Below are positions 10,259 through 25,477 of a stretch of DNA of 64,000 nt, piece after piece. The DNA comes from Sanghuangporus weigelae (Eukaryota > Basidiomycota > Agaricomycetes > Hymenochaetales > Hymenochaetaceae). Each line of letters starts with the position of its first letter. Position 1 is the stretch's first letter. The stretch lies in assembly GCA_033182465.1 (NCBI GenBank), contig CP137319.1, positions 186,001 through 250,000 on the forward strand. Reading direction: 5' to 3'. The notes beneath the pieces were generated by a model. It was not told the origin of the DNA. It saw nothing but the letters and a program-made list of their open reading frames with translations, and made no database searches. A program made the translations under genes and the position numbers.

Positions 10259-13200
10259 TCAGGACAAGTGGAAGCATCCTACACCTTCCGAGATGGCCGT
10301 CGCGAGCCGTTCCCGCATGACGTCTCGTGAACTGTACTGAGGGAGCTTCAGGTAGTTCACGCACGTCATAACACTCGGCAGATAATCATCCGCGCTGAGC
10401 GGAGGCTCATGAGGTTTTCGCACCACAGTAAACGGAGGGCTTAAGCCTCGGAAACCTACAGGAACCATTGAGTATCCAATGCATACGCGACATGGTGTTT
10501 ATTACTGCTCACCTCCGATGGGAAGTTTCGGACTCCCGGTGATGAATTGTAAGAATCTCCTTCGTGATGGTTCATCGTACACCGACATGATAGAGACAAG
10601 ATCTCGAACGGCAAGGCTCTCCATATTGAACCCATGATCAGCTTTCATTGACTCCATCAGGGCTACAGGAAACATTAGTACGCAACCAAGGACAGATTAT
10701 ACGTGTCTAGGGTCTACTCACTGTCGATGCTCCAATCCTCGACAGCATTACCAAAGAGCACACCCAGCTCATCAGCTGAGAATGCCTGAAGGTCGGAGAC
10801 AGGGAAGACTTTTGAGAAACCTTCTCGGAACGCCCTCGCCTGGAGCTCGGCACCTCTGCCAATAGTCGCATTGATGACCTCTTGGATGTATTCCTTGACA
10901 TTCTGCGACGTCACTGGGATATTCTTCCCTCCTTGCCGTAGTTCAATGTCGTAGCCCGGTAGCGTGAAATCAAGCATCATGTCTTCAACCGAACCAAGAT
11001 CCATCTAAGACAAAGTCGTCAGGCATTTACTAGGCACGTAATGCGAACACTACCTACCTTGACATCATCGGTGTCAGATGGCTGGACAAAGGACTCAAGT
11101 TTCGCCAGTGAATTGGCCAAGGCGGGATCAACAAGCTTCAACGGACATTAGTATGTATGAACACAGGATAAGGCTACAAGGAACTCACCCTTAGTGTCGT
11201 TATCGTCATTGGTATCTCCTCTCCGAGAATCATCTTTAGGAATACTCTATTGAAGGACATATCTATTATCCGTGAATCCAGCATTGCTTTGGCCACAAAT
11301 TGTCCAATGATCTTGAAGATGTACATTCGTTTTTCTCCATCACCGCTTGTGTCCGTAGGTACCGGTGCAGGGAACAGCCCATGAGGATGATGAACATAAA
11401 CACCTGGGTACGTCATATCATCATCTCGCCAGATTTTTAGATCACGCCTGGCAAATTCTCGAGATACTAAGGAATAAAACTCGAGTGTCGGACCCAAGCC
11501 AGTTCCGACTTCGTCGAAGTACTCTACTTCGAGGATTGAAGACGACGACCCATACAGTTCGAATACCTTGAACGCTGATTCCAGGATATGTCTCCTCGAA
11601 ATACGGACCTTCTGCCTTTGTAGGCGCCCAAGGAATCCGAGCTGGTCGTCTCGCCGAGATGACTCCTGTGCGCGATTCTGACTCTGCCACCGAAGGATGA
11701 GGCGCGCATATCCGAAGGAGGTCGATTGAAGGAAGTTAAATCGGGTCGAGAACGGGAACAGGAACGGGAAGTGCAATGGAAGGTCCATCGCCCATTCAGG
11801 TAAGCATGCGCTCGCTACAATCATCGGCTCCTCTAGTTGTCTCGTCAATTTGGCCGTCAGCTTGTTGTTGATAAATGCTGTCTCTGATAAGATTTGCAAC
11901 AAAGCAGTGCTTTCGGAGGCTTCAGCATTGAGTCGATGCAGGACGCGGAGCAACTTCAAGATCTTCGAGTGTGGTGCATCATCCGGAAGAGACGCTAACG
12001 ATGAAACGGGTGACCGGGAACGGGCACTTGTCTCACCGTTGTCTACATAAACAGAGATTAGTTCTTGAACATGTTGCAAACTTGAATCTTGCTGACTTTC
12101 AGGGGGCGGTGCCGGACCTGGCACTTTCTTATACTTCACTGGGAACACCGACGAGTATAACATGGATAGCGGAACAGAGTTCCCTGGCGCCTTGCGTGCT
12201 TCATGGTGATGTATTGCTCCGTAAATTGTCATGTCCAATGGCAATACATGACCGTCCATCGAGAACTCAAGATGCCAGTCCGTGGGCTTGTTCTTGAGAG
12301 CTGCCGCGTACGAAGGTCTTTGGATTGATGTGCCACTCGAAGGGCCCGCCGCAGACACAGCTGGATTGGGCGTCGCGACTCTTGTACCTTCTGGAGTCTG
12401 TGCGACGACTTTCGAGCCATCTGTAAATCAAAATTAGAAAAGACATATTGTTATCTGAGAATAATTAGCGTACCGTCAGCGACCGAAAGCGTAACGGTCT
12501 TCTCTGCTTCTTCGCCATGATCATGGTCGCCTTCATCTTCAAAGACCTAATTCACGCAATTAGCCGGACTTTTCCCAAACAACATAACAGGACGCCTACC
12601 TCTGCATCTATATCGGCATCCATGAAGTCGCCTTCAGAATCCAGATCGTCATCATCGTCGGCTAGTGTTTCCTCATCAGCCCGGTCGCCAGATGAATTCT
12701 TCCTCGATCTCGAAGTTGCTTTCTTCCCTTTATCTTGAGGAGCAACAATAGTAGAAGTTGAAGCAGCAGAAGGAGTAGCCGCAGAGCTAGATGCTTGTGC
12801 CCTGGCATTTTCCGATATAGACACAGCCGATGCCTTTGCACTGAGACGCTGGCTGCGACGACGCTCCGGTTTCGGAGCCGAATCGTTCATCGAATCTCCT
12901 CGTGCTTGTGGTTGTGCCTCTGGAGGTGGGGGAGGAGCGCTCAAGGCACTGGAGAGCCCTGCTAAGCCTCCTGCAGACAAGACATCCGCCCCAAAGCGAC
13001 CAGAGGCCAAAGCAGAAAGCATTCCCGATAGCCTTGAACCGGCCGAAGTGGACAGCAAACCAGTCAAACGTGGTCGAAGGTAGTCATTCAATGCCTGGAA
13101 CGTCGCGATCGCATGGATTGAAACCACTAAGTTGCTTGTCGATGAATCTGAGCTGTCTTCAGGGATTAACCGCAATTTGATCTGGCGAGCAAGAAGCGAC

Positions 13201-16200
13201 GGAGTGCTGCGCTTAGAATCTGTCGAACTACGTGAGACGGCTATAACTGCACCAGAAAAGATGATCTGCTTACCCTCCATCCCTGACGCTACCGTGGTTA
13301 CTTCGAATGACTCTATGCGACTCAAACTCTCTTGCAACTTTTTCACGAGCACTGCCATAGGAGATGGACCTGCGTTCTTTTCATTGCTGATAGCTGCAAG
13401 ATTCTCCATCATTAATTCATGACGACGAGTGGGGCCCACTAGAAGAAATATGAGTAGTCCGATTCCAAGCGAAATCAATAGTCACCTACCGGAATAATCT
13501 TTTGATGTTGCAAATTCCAGTAAACCGTCGAGAAGGCCACTCTGCAAGAGCTCAAAACTTGATATAGTCTGATGGAATGAGAACACGTGGCTCAGTCCTC
13601 GCAGGGTTTCACTCAGTTGGTACTCAGACGCGTCACGTTGTTGCAATCCTGTTACTAAATGACGCAGCCGCGTGAACGCAGCATCACCCCCGTCCTGTAC
13701 GTCGTTTGACAGGAGTTTAAATTTGATGAACCGTGCACGAAGGGTATAAGCATCTTCAGGATCTAGCAAGTGAGGTCGGCGACCGCCTGGAGCCAACGAA
13801 CCAATAGGAGCTGGGATTGGGATAGAAGGCGGAGGTGGTGTGTCTGAAACTGATATTGGATCGTCTTTGTTCTCTTCCTTGTCCTTGTCCTTGTCTTTAA
13901 TCCGTGGAGAAAGTGGACGAGCAGCCAATATTTCGATCTCGTGCAGGACGCCTTCCCTTCGGAACGATGCCCGATACTCTGCAGGTGCCTTGCTCAAAAG
14001 GAGTTCAACCATCTGAAGACCACCGATCATGAGATTCGGATTGTCCTTGGCTGATAGAATCGAACTTGCGAAGCTCGCGATCGGAACATTCTAAAACACC
14101 GTCAGTAAGAATCGGATCTGGCCCTGATCCAAGCAAAACCGACCTTCAGTGTATGCTTCAATCGTTCTTCATCTTGGAAACAAATTGCCTTGAGCAGAGA
14201 AGTCAAAGCCTTAAGCTTCACCGAACCTGACACGCTCGCCGCATAAACATCGACCAAGATCGGAATCATCGGAGTGATGAAACGGTTCACGATCTGCTCA
14301 TGCTGACGAAGTAGAGTAGCTCTATCAAGCGAGGTCTCCTGCGCGGAGGTACCGGGTAGAGGAAGAGCCGGATGCATGTCAGAGGCTTCTTGTGCGGCGG
14401 GTGTCACAGAGTCATCTTCACCAGGGGTGTGAAGTCCAGCCGTCGGAGTCTGAGCACGCGAAGATGAGGCCGACTGAACGCCAGAGAGAGAGGTGGTGGC
14501 ATTGGCCGCAGCTGCCCGGGCGGCTGCTCTGTCAGCCCTATTCTTCGCTTTGATCATGCGATGGAAAGCCTTTTCTGAGTAGCCTTTATGGTCGAAAGTA
14601 CCATCTATAATATTGCTCAGCAAGAAAACAAAATTTTCCATTGCAGCAGTCTTACCTCTTGGAAGAGGAGGCATAAGTTCAGAAACGAGAGTAAGAGCTT
14701 CTTCAACTAGTTCCTTCGGCCTGTGAGCAAGATTCTGCATAACAGTCATATCTGCTAAACCATCACCAAGACCTTGGCCGATACCACTATCACCTCGCTG
14801 CAAAGCTGCTGCAGAAGAAGAAGGCGGTAATACGCCCGTCAATATCTGGTAGATAGTTGTCACGATGTCTGCCTGCAGCAGTGTCAATGTGATTGTCGGG
14901 CTAGCCCGAGCAGCGGTGCCAAGCACTTTGACTAATTGAGTGTAGGTGCTTGCCGACACCACAGGCGATCCTCCTGCGGGCAAGAGCAATATATTCACAG
15001 CTCGAATGAGATCTGCATCGACGAGCACTTCAAGCTTATCCGCGTGCGATCGATGATAAGACTCAATGATCCTGATGACGCAAAGCGCCGCATAATCGAC
15101 GAGCCTCTGGTCTGCGTAACCCAAGCAATTCCGTATAATTGACCAAACATCCTTGATCATTGAGAAGTTATCAGGAGAGAAGTTACGACAGCAATTTGCT
15201 GCAGCCTGTAGCGCCGTTCGCTGGACGGCGATAGAGAAAAAGTCCAAGTAATTCAAGAGTGCAGCTAAGCCTCCCTCGCGCACAATCGCACTAGGATATT
15301 CCTCTGATATCTTTTCCAGAGTCTGGATGAAGGCGATGAGTAACTACATGAAAAGTTGATGTCGGAAAAGGGGCTTACAAGAAGAGTTTGTTCGGCCAGA
15401 TCAATATACGAGATCTCAACTAATTTGCTACAGAGGACAGGAATAGCACCATGATAGACGAGAGTATGCCCACACCCGGGCAGAGCTTCCATCAAGTTAG
15501 CGAGACAGCGACAAGCAAGTAGCTGTGCCTCGAGGTTCTCGTCCCCAGCGTACGCGCCGCCAGAGCTCATGGCAAGCGCCGCTGCAAGAGCTGCATCCTC
15601 ATCAGTCGCTTCATCATCATCATCAGCCTCATCCTGAGCCGCTTCACCGCCATTTCCTCCCAATATGCGCACAAGCTCTCTGACAAAGCTTTCGATCTGG
15701 AATGAACCCGCTAGCGTATCCTCCGTGCTAATACTCAGAAGCTCGCTCAGCTCTTGCAGTGCAACTAGTCTCGTTGTCGGATCAGCAGTGGGCTTGATAT
15801 TATTGAGCAAAGTCCGGAGTCGAGTGTTCACTTGACTCATAAAGCCTCCCATGCGGCCAAAGTCGAACATGGCCATTGTCTCCTCCAGCGTACGTCGAGA
15901 TTCGGATGCCTCTGTAACTGGTTCCCCACGCTTCTCGTTCCCTCCATCCTGGTGTTCGTCTTCACTCTTCTCCATCTCATCCTCATCACTGTGATCTTCA
16001 TCTCCATGCATATGTTCATCATGTTCGCGCCCACCCAGATCATAATCAACGTCCATCATCTGTTCATCCTCTGGCCGTGATGGACCTGGCGCAGCGATCG
16101 GCTTCGATTTCGCCACGTTTTTGCCGTTCGGCGAAGTCCTGGCACTATGCAACGTCATAAGTTTTCGCAATTCATGACTGACCCTCATAATTAGTACTTA

Positions 16201-16794
16201 CGTTACTTTCTTCGGCATGGATCGCTTCTTAGATCGGCGGGCTCGCTTTGAAGAGGTTGGGGTAGACTCGTCCTCAGATATGGACTCAGGATTTGCACGT
16301 TTCTTTCCTTTAGTATCCTTGACCGGCTCGTTTATGACCAAGGAAGAGGCAGTCGGCGGTTGAGTAGCGCGTTTAGCCCTGACCACATGCCATCAGTCAG
16401 CAAGTCTCCCACAATACACCCAACTCGGAAGCTTGCTCACCTCCTACTTGTGCGGACAGGGGCAGATGCGTGGTCTGTAGAAGTATCTCTTCTCTTACCT
16501 TTGCCTGTGAGGTCGCGAATGCGTCTCTAATACCAGGCGAAGATACAAAGTTAGTGAAACGTGCTGCAAAGCAAGATTGAAGAGCAGTTCAAGGAAGCGT
16601 ACAGAAGGTTGATCAGTGCTGCTAGTTATCTCTTCTCGGTCCTTTCCGTTCACCTTAGCTGCCTTGAGGCGAGAGCTCGACCGCACTGGAGTCCTTTCGC
16701 TGAATACTGCGTTCGACGTGGATGAATGCGATGTGTTCTGCGTGTGGGACGATGAACTCGACGCTACTTGATGATTGATTCGTTCGAAGTCCAT
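10259..16794 (-). CDS. UFD4: HECT-type E3 ubiquitin ligase, UFD4/TRIP12 family
   Basis: A gene of more than ten exons encoding about 1,850 residues. The N-terminus (exon 16794-16603) and next exons are basic, Ser-rich and nuclear-like ([14 protein letters not shown]). Acidic runs at about 16.0 and 15.6 kb flank an armadillo-like region: [36 protein letters not shown], and then [20 protein letters not shown]. The HECT domain starts near 11.57 kb ([20 protein letters not shown]). It ends with [16 protein letters not shown], which holds the catalytic cysteine, and EGVGCFHLS at the C-terminus. The family adds ubiquitin chains in the ubiquitin-fusion degradation and N-degron pathways. The intron near 15.35 kb is best placed at 57 bases, giving [18 protein letters not shown] across the junction. 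Confidence 0.93.
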
Positions 16795-17066
16795 TAGATT
16801 CAGGCCGCCATCGACCTAGCACGAAATGCCCGACGATATACCAGAAATTAGAAGACCCTCGACGTGGTGTACGTCGCGGTTGCAGAGCGAAGTGTGGACG
16901 ACGAGTCTGTCTCCCGTACGCGTATGTAAAGAGGGTCAAAGGTGATCCCCGTGATCTTATTCCCACGCATTATTTTCTGTGGCGCATTTCTCTTTTCTGG
17001 AATTTTAGAGAGCGAAAAGGTATTATTCAATTTGTTAAGACCATCGAAACTAAGTACATCCTGCTT

Positions 17067-18872
<1,806 letters not shown>

Positions 18873-18938
18873 GGCTGAACGTGACTGTATGCGGACTTTG
18901 CGGAGGCGCCGAGTGAGGAGAAAGCATCGAGCGACCCG

Positions 18939-18946
18939 GATATTTA
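18939..18946 (-). promoter_or_regulatory. TATA-like box of the aminotransferase gene
   Basis: On the minus strand the sequence reads tataaata about 70 bases before the ATG at 18872. Its position inside the longer alternative frame argues that most transcripts start downstream of the ATG at 18968. Confidence 0.4.
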
Positions 18947-19194
18947 TAAACTTTGATAAGCTCCTCATGTATGAAATTATCCTCGGGTTTATCCAGGCTG
19001 GACTATGACTCGACGCCAGGCAGAGGCAGAAGACTCGATTTCTTCCACGTAATGAAGCATTCTCTTAGCACCAACTTCTGTTCTTTAATCCCGCCTTTTT
19101 GGGGCAAGCGACGTCGATGGTTGGTTTGTTGTAAAAGAGTATGATCTGATGCGCTCGTGGGCGTGTTTGAATCATCACGAGCATGAAAAGCCAT

Positions 19195-19631
19195 TAGAGG
19201 TCTTTTGCTATCAAACGATATCTGATAGCGACCGTTTGAAAATTCTGGGGCCCACCTTTGAACGTGAGAGATCATGACATCTTGCCGATCCGTAACGCAG
19301 TCCTGACCTGATTGGCAAGCTCTTGTCTCCACAACCTTCAAGTCAAAATAAAATCCTTTTTCTGATTCGAGCTCTGGTTCACAGAAATATATAGTATAAG
19401 AACACATACTCAATGTGAATAGCATAATTTTGTCAGATTATTCTCATCTCCTACTCCTTAAATGAGGAAGAGTTAATCCAGTTGATCGGCATTCCCAAAC
19501 TGGACGATGTGACCTCTGTGACAGAACCCTTCGGCTCGCAGCCGCTTGATTACAAACAAGGTTTTGCCTCGGCTGAATATGGGGTACCGTTTGAAAATCC
19601 GTCACCGTTTTTTGATAGCAAAAGACCTCTA
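19195..19631. mobile_element. Short inverted-repeat element, MITE candidate
   Basis: A 21-bp perfect inverted repeat beginning tagaggtcttttgctat lies at 19195-19215 and again, reverse-complemented, at 19611-19631. A further motif, ccgtttgaaaat, occurs inside both arms in direct orientation. The flanks (..cat and tta..) give no clear target duplication. The interior is non-coding. It could be a MITE or the product of a local inversion. Confidence 0.5.
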
Positions 19632-19972
19632 TTATGTATACATTTCATTGGATGATATTACATACCAGTCCATTGAATTTAGGCAGTTGCCCAAAATTTA
19701 TACGCTATTGTTCCAATGTATTGCGGGACCTCGAACTTAGGCATGAATGATTCTAATAAAGAATCTACCAGGACAAGGACGTGGTTTGTTGTTGCTCATT
19801 AAAAGAATACTAAGTACGAGAATGATTATCGAAATGAATCTAAAAATGATAGATTCCACTGAATAAAACCGAAAGAAATGCGCTATCGAGTGCAAGTACG
19901 TAATGTCCAATCCTACAAGTGCAGTCATAGAAGAACAGGAAACAAAAAAAGATCGTTCTGAGAAGTTTCATT

Positions 19973-21395
19973 TCAGACAGGACGGCCTGCCGCATCTCCG
20001 TAGCTTGGCGGAGGAGGCATCCCGGCCGTGCTGTGCCGATTCTGAAGTCGGTCGACCTCCGCCTGTAGGGTAGCAATATGTTCCAGCAACATGTGCTCGG
20101 TACGAGTCGCTCTAAAAGTCCTCGTCCCGTTCATAGTCGAGTCCCAAGGACTCGAAGCAGCCCGATCACTAGGAGAAGACCGACTCCGAGCCGTCAACCT
20201 CTCCTGCTTCTCGTCGAATATGTCTCGCTGGAAGGGATCCTTCTCGAGCTGCGGGTACTCCTCTGGTGCGGGTTCTGCGTTCGTTCGACGGACGTCGGAA
20301 GTGGGTGGTAAGACAGCTAAGGAATCCGTTCGTCTCGATCCCGTGAAGAGGTTTGATATGCTCTGCCGGATCGAAATCACGCCTCGTTCGTCGATGGAAC
20401 CACGTTCGGTGGACTCTGGCATCTTTGCCTTGCTTGGGGATGTAAATGGCAGTGCGCTTGCAGCTGTCGCTTCACGTCGACGCCGTCGGATACACAATAA
20501 TGCAATAGCAGCAACAAGTAGGACAGCGATACCCCCTGCCACCGATCCACCGACAACTGCGACCTGAGATGACTTACTCGAGCTAGTCGTCGGAGCAGGG
20601 TTGCCGGATGTAGGTGTACTCGTAGACGTGTTGGTACTCTGTGGTGCAAATAGCGTAGGTAGTCCCGTCCCACTGGGACTCATGTTTTGGCTGGAGCAAC
20701 CGGCAAATCAGACAAGATCTTCGGCGATTAAGGAAGATACTGACGGAAAATCCGTAGACGAAATACTTGAGCTCTTCGTTAGTCCCGGACTCGCAAGACT
20801 TGAAGTGACCGAGTCTTCCTTCGCCCTACACATATTAATGCATGTAAGAAGACGAAGAATGCTGTCTACAAGAAAGTGCTCACGTATAAGTCAGGCGATT
20901 GAACAGAATCACTGAATCGTCAGGCCCGTCCACTACCGAATTAATTGTGCAGTATTCGTAAGATTCGTAGCTGAGTATCCGAGTGCATTGTAGACAAAAT
21001 CCGGACTTGTCCCAGGGTCGTATTCAAATGCACCCACGACATTCCAATCCATTAAGATTGACATGTCAGTCTTGATCGGCGCGCCTTGGATATAGTTTGA
21101 CAGGATGAAGTATGCATAGACAGCAGTACCTAGGTTCATTTCTCATCCTTCAGTGTTTACGCGTGGAAACGTGCCACGTTCCGTCGTACGCCTGGCTCGG
21201 ATCCGGTTTGACGGCACAGTCAGAGCAGGTTGTTCCAGAGTTCCATGCCGAGGCAGGAGAATACGCCGGGAGCACTCCGTTAATTTCATCACCGTGCTCG
21301 TCGTCCACCGTCACATTGATCGCGGCCTCTACACATCGGAAAAGAAAATAGAACAAGATGAAAATTGTAGCGTGTGTTCGGGACGACGATGCCAT
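19973..21395 (-). CDS. One-pass membrane protein with N-terminal secreted domain and Ser-rich tail
   Basis: The start at 21395 gives a signal peptide (FILFYFLFRCVEA), then a beta-rich ectodomain: INVTVDDEHGDEINGVLPAY, TCSDCAVKPDPSQAYDGTWH, GTAVYAYFILSN and SVILFNRLTYT. This is a common Agaricomycete ectodomain layout. The last exon is open for about 236 codons, with a Ser/Thr-rich linker, the membrane helix VAVVGGSVAGGIAVLLVAAI followed by RRRRR, and a long cytosolic tail ending in a short coiled coil (HMLLEHIATLQAEVDRLQNR). Two ectodomain junctions (about 21150 and 20935) do not splice cleanly: the first would need a 31-base intron and the second shows a frame change. The 5' exons may be mis-modelled or decaying. 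Confidence 0.65.
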
Positions 21396-22331
21396 CCTGT
21401 CTAGTTGAACTTGCAAGCAAGCATCGCTACTCAGCTAAACAGCGCTAAGAGGTGAAAGTGGCGAGTCTCCCTCTCGTCATTAGGATTCAAATTTTTTTTG
21501 AAGAGTTCGCCGCAGTCCGAGCACAAGAAGTTACTAAGGGCAACATCATCAAGTGAAACTCGCGTTAGACTGCAGCTAAGACTGGAGCTGATACGAATGG
21601 GGAGATAGCTTCCTTGCAAGGCAGTACGGTTACTGCGCGTCTCACACCTTCGTGTAACTACTCGCCACCGGCTATACACATATTGGACCAGGCTAAAAGA
21701 CAAGAGTAATTTGGGATGAGAATGGCCACCATGGTCGTTTGTAATGGAAACTTGCATACTAGCGTTAGATCCTGCAGTCAGCAGTGTTCGGATGCTTGGA
21801 CAAATGAAGGTCTTTGGAGTGAATACCATAGTGCCATGATAGTGGTCCGCCGAGGCTGGCTTCGAGATGTCATCGCAACGGAATGAATATTCCAGAAAGT
21901 CCGTCTTCTCAAACGGCATAATTTTAGCCAGTGCTCGGAAAGCCTGAAGGAGATAAAAGGAACTCGACATAGTTGTTGATACTCATTCTCTGTCGATCGT
22001 GCTCCCCATTTTGGGGCTTACTTGCGCTGATCGCTATCAAAATGGCCTTCACAGAAATACTGAAAGAAAATAAGATTAACTATTATTGTGTACGATATCC
22101 GAACCCCGATTCATTTTCTACCAAAATTTGCATATTCAAGCATAAAAAGAAAGGGGGAAAAGTTCCGAGTCCAGCAGTCCACCAACACAACACAGATCAT
22201 CCTATTCGCCTCTGGCCCGAGTACTGGATTAGGTTATCGATAAAATGTCAGAGATTACTGCGTCCATCAGAGCACGACGAGAAGAAAAATAATAGCAGGT
22301 ATGAAAGCTTCGTGCAGAGCGTTCGACGGAA
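21396..22331. other. Intergenic, one unassigned open frame
   Basis: A 179-codon minus-strand frame at 21431-21970 (MSSSFYLLQAFRALAKIMPF..) is long for chance but shows no motif, signal peptide or intron support that I can confirm. It could be a lineage-specific gene or part of one. Confidence 0.3.
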
Positions 22332-24547
22332 TTACTTGGGCTCCGTTTTCTCCGTCTTAAGAGACCGCGTCTCGCTCTTCGGACGTTCTTTCGTATCCCC
22401 ATTGCGCCTAGCTCGACGCGCCTCGGCCTGTATCTGAGCATGCTTAGACTTTCCTTGTGCAGCCTCCGCAACCATTCTGGGAGTGAAAACGTCGTATGAG
22501 GTTAAAGCCACGTTTCATAGTACTTTGCACTTACCGTTCTAATTCTCGCCTCTCTTCCGCCGACTCATCCGGTTGCGTATTCCGGAAGATATATCCGATT
22601 AGCAATAAAGCCTATTGTCTATTATCACCTTATCCAGAATAGTACAAGCGACAAAACGCACCCTAGCTCGATTCACCAGGACAGGCTCGGAAACTGAGTG
22701 GTCCTTAAGGACTTTGTCACAGACCTCTCGGAGCACTTGCATAACCTCGAAGCGTGTCCCTCGCCATGACGCCAACATGATCTAGAGTAGAATATCGGGA
22801 ACATGTCAAAGAAAGTCAAAACAGTATGAATACCTTGCCGGTAATATCCATCTCCAAAGCCTTCAGCTCCTCTTCCGGTATCTCTCCCCGTGCTTGCAGT
22901 TTCTCCATTTCCTGTTGTGAAGGTTCATATCCACCAGTCTGAAACGAGTTCAAAGGACATACCAGCATCGTATGTTGTACACCAATGCTACTCAAAGGTC
23001 ACCATCAGGTACAAGAAAGTTTCATAAAACTACTCACGCGCTTCCGATAACACCCCAAGCGTCCTTCGCCATTGAACCTTTTTCTTTTAGCCGAGAAAAG
23101 AAACCAGGACTAGTGATGGACATCAATGGTTTTAAAACAGAAACAAAGCTTTTTCTGATGAGCTCACATTCCAAGGAATTTACGAGACTTCATGAATGAC
23201 GTCGCCTTCGTAGCGTACACAGATCCGATTGTATGTAGCAACTGAAACAGAATATTAGTTTAGTGAACTGTTGTCGCAGACCGAGCACTTACTTCAACGC
23301 CAAAACTTTCTAACTTCAGGTCGTCTGCCTCCAGCTGGATCTTCTTCGTGAACGCGATGGTCTCTGGATCATTAGGATCACCAGGGCGCTCGGCATCGAT
23401 AAACGGTCGAACCCGATCGATTAATTTCTGCGTTAAGATCTTCACCCGCTCTTCCATAGCCTTGCGACGCTCAGTTTCGAGCTCTTCAAGCTTCTGTCTC
23501 TGCTCAGGAGTGAGCTTCTGCTTCCCTTTCTTCTTCCGCAGATCATCCACGGAAGCTGAGGACTTGTATGCATCGGGAGGAGCCGGTGATGTAGATGGTG
23601 ATGGAGCGGGAGATGCGCCGGGAGAAACGTGCAGACCTTGGTTATGCGAAGTAGTAGCAGTTTGCGGACGAGATGAAGTTGGGGCGTGAGCGTTGCCATC
23701 TGCGGGCGCAGCTTTTTCGTCTGTCGCAGCAGTTGAGGCCGCAGCTTGCTCCTGGTCCTGCGGCAGAGTGGTTGGCGTCGCACCACCGGGCGACTGACCG
23801 TGAGATGCCTTCATGTCGCGATCCAGAGCTGCCTTCTCCTCTTCTGTCATTACGGTAGACGCTACGTTGGTCATTTCCTTCATTAAAGAAATCTCGCCGA
23901 TCTGCATGTTCAGGTCAATCACGTCTCAAATGAGCCACTGGCAATGGCACGTACGTAGTCCTCAAACCGCTCGCCACCAAAGGCGTTTGCGAAGAAGCCA
24001 GCGGCGTCATCGATACCAGGGCCTTCCTTGTCGGTCTGAAACCAGGCTTCGTAAGAAAAGAATTTGATAGAAAGAACTGCTCGACGCACCATTGACTTGC
24101 CATTCTTGTCATAAACCGCTCGCATGTTCTAACCACCTCCGTACATTAGTTATGCATAGTTCAATTCCAAGTAGAGTTTATGGACGCACTGAGTCCGACA
24201 AGACCTTGTATGCTTGACTGAAGACCAATCAGACGTCAGTGAGACGATGTCGCCGAATCCGCAGCCAGAAGACACACACCTAATGTCCTTGAACTTTTCC
24301 TCCGCATCCGGTGACTGATTCTTGTCTGGATGATACTGAGATAGTGGTAACGCGACATTTTAGCGCTCTGAAAGACGCCCAAGCAAACGTGGAAGTAACC
24401 TTCATTGCCGCTTTGCGATATGCTTTTTTGAGGTCCGTGTCGTTGACATCCGTCGGCACGCCCAGCTTCTCTTAACTTCAGCATTTATTTCATTCAAATA
24501 ATATTACGACGAACCAGATCATAATATTCCGTCTCCACAGGCGCCAT
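22332..24547 (-). CDS. DnaJ co-chaperone with X-domain (CAJ1/DJP1 type)
   Basis: The start at 24547 gives MAPVETEYYDL; splicing joins LGVPTDVNDTDLKKAYRKAA to YHPDKNQSPDAEEKFKDI, a J-domain with an intact HPD motif that stimulates Hsp70 ATPase. Next comes AVYDKNGKSM and a block around GFFANAFGGERFEDY, then a DnaJ-X domain (MTEEEKAALDRDMKASHGQ). A Pro/Ala-rich linker leads to a charged helix, KLTPEQRQKLEELETERRKA. The C-terminus is basic (KSETRSLKTEKTEPK). Relatives act in the cytosol, Djp1 in peroxisomal and mitochondrial protein import. At least nine short exons are needed. The first intron has the atypical donor GTTCG. Confidence 0.88.
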
Positions 24548-25291
24548 CACTTTAATGTTGTTGGAGGGTTGGAAGATGAGAAAGGAAATGAATGTGAAAA
24601 GGAGTGGTAAAGGGAACAAGGTAAGTTACAAAAGCCGCATTAGGCCACCGGAGGCTATATAGCGACGACGCGTCTGACTTGTGTTCTCCACAACTTTGAA
24701 CGTCATTCACCACTATCAATTCAGGCTACTGCGCAGTTGCTCGCTCCTTCAAACGTTAATACGATACGAAAAGCTTATGGCTTATCAGACTCTATTTCCC
24801 ATTCTTTTATTCAAAATTAAAGACGAAGCTGAAGTCAAATTTGCTGGACCAGCTTCTCTAGGCCATGTCGTCATTTCTGGAATGTCTCGGCAAGAAGCAC
24901 GCTTTCTAGCAGACCATTCCATGAAAGTAAGGCTCGTATAGACTTGGCGGAGAATCCTTTGTTATTTGGCTCAGTGCATTTGTTGCAACGGAGGGTCCGA
25001 CAATAGTTAGAAATCCATGAATTTCATGAGCGATAAGGGCAACGTCAGAATGTAAATGATCGAAACCCTTTACTATTGAACTTGTGAAGCAGGGGTTGTT
25101 ATACATCAGAATACAAGACTACAACTTCTTTCGCGTTGGACAAGGGAAGGCCTTCACTTCCTTATTTACAAGCTGCCTTCGCGTCGATTAGACTCCTACA
25201 GTACTTGTGCCACTTTGCTTGAGGAGAAGATGATTAAATCCAATTATCTGAAGATCGAGGAAATTGGGATTTGATCGGCGTCTACGCATTG
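24548..25291. other. Intergenic, nothing recognised
   Basis: Promoter side of the DnaJ gene and 3' side of the DUF6534 gene. Open frames on both strands are under 90 codons and featureless. Confidence 0.5.
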
Positions 25292-25477
25292 CTAGGTCTT
25301 TCTAGGTCGTCGAGCACGACCGAATACAACGATTGTGAGTAGTATGATCCCTATTGGAAACACGTTGATTAGACAACACCATGCACAGAGTCGAAATAAT
25401 CCACTCACTGTGCTAATATTGTCAGCTACAGTATCCAGTGCTACTGAGAATTGCGATGCGGCAGTCTGCAATTGAAA

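Larger units (their letters stand above)
18873..19972. other. Intergenic with an inverted-repeat element
   Basis: It contains the aminotransferase promoter and the element at 19195-19631. The 140-codon minus-strand frame at 19003-19425 overlaps the element's left arm and shows no family features, so it is not called. Confidence 0.45.

Noticed and set aside
15265-15360. 35-base intron in the HECT ligase gene
   Set aside because: A 57-base intron in the same place keeps the frame and gives the family-like sequence [18 protein letters not shown].
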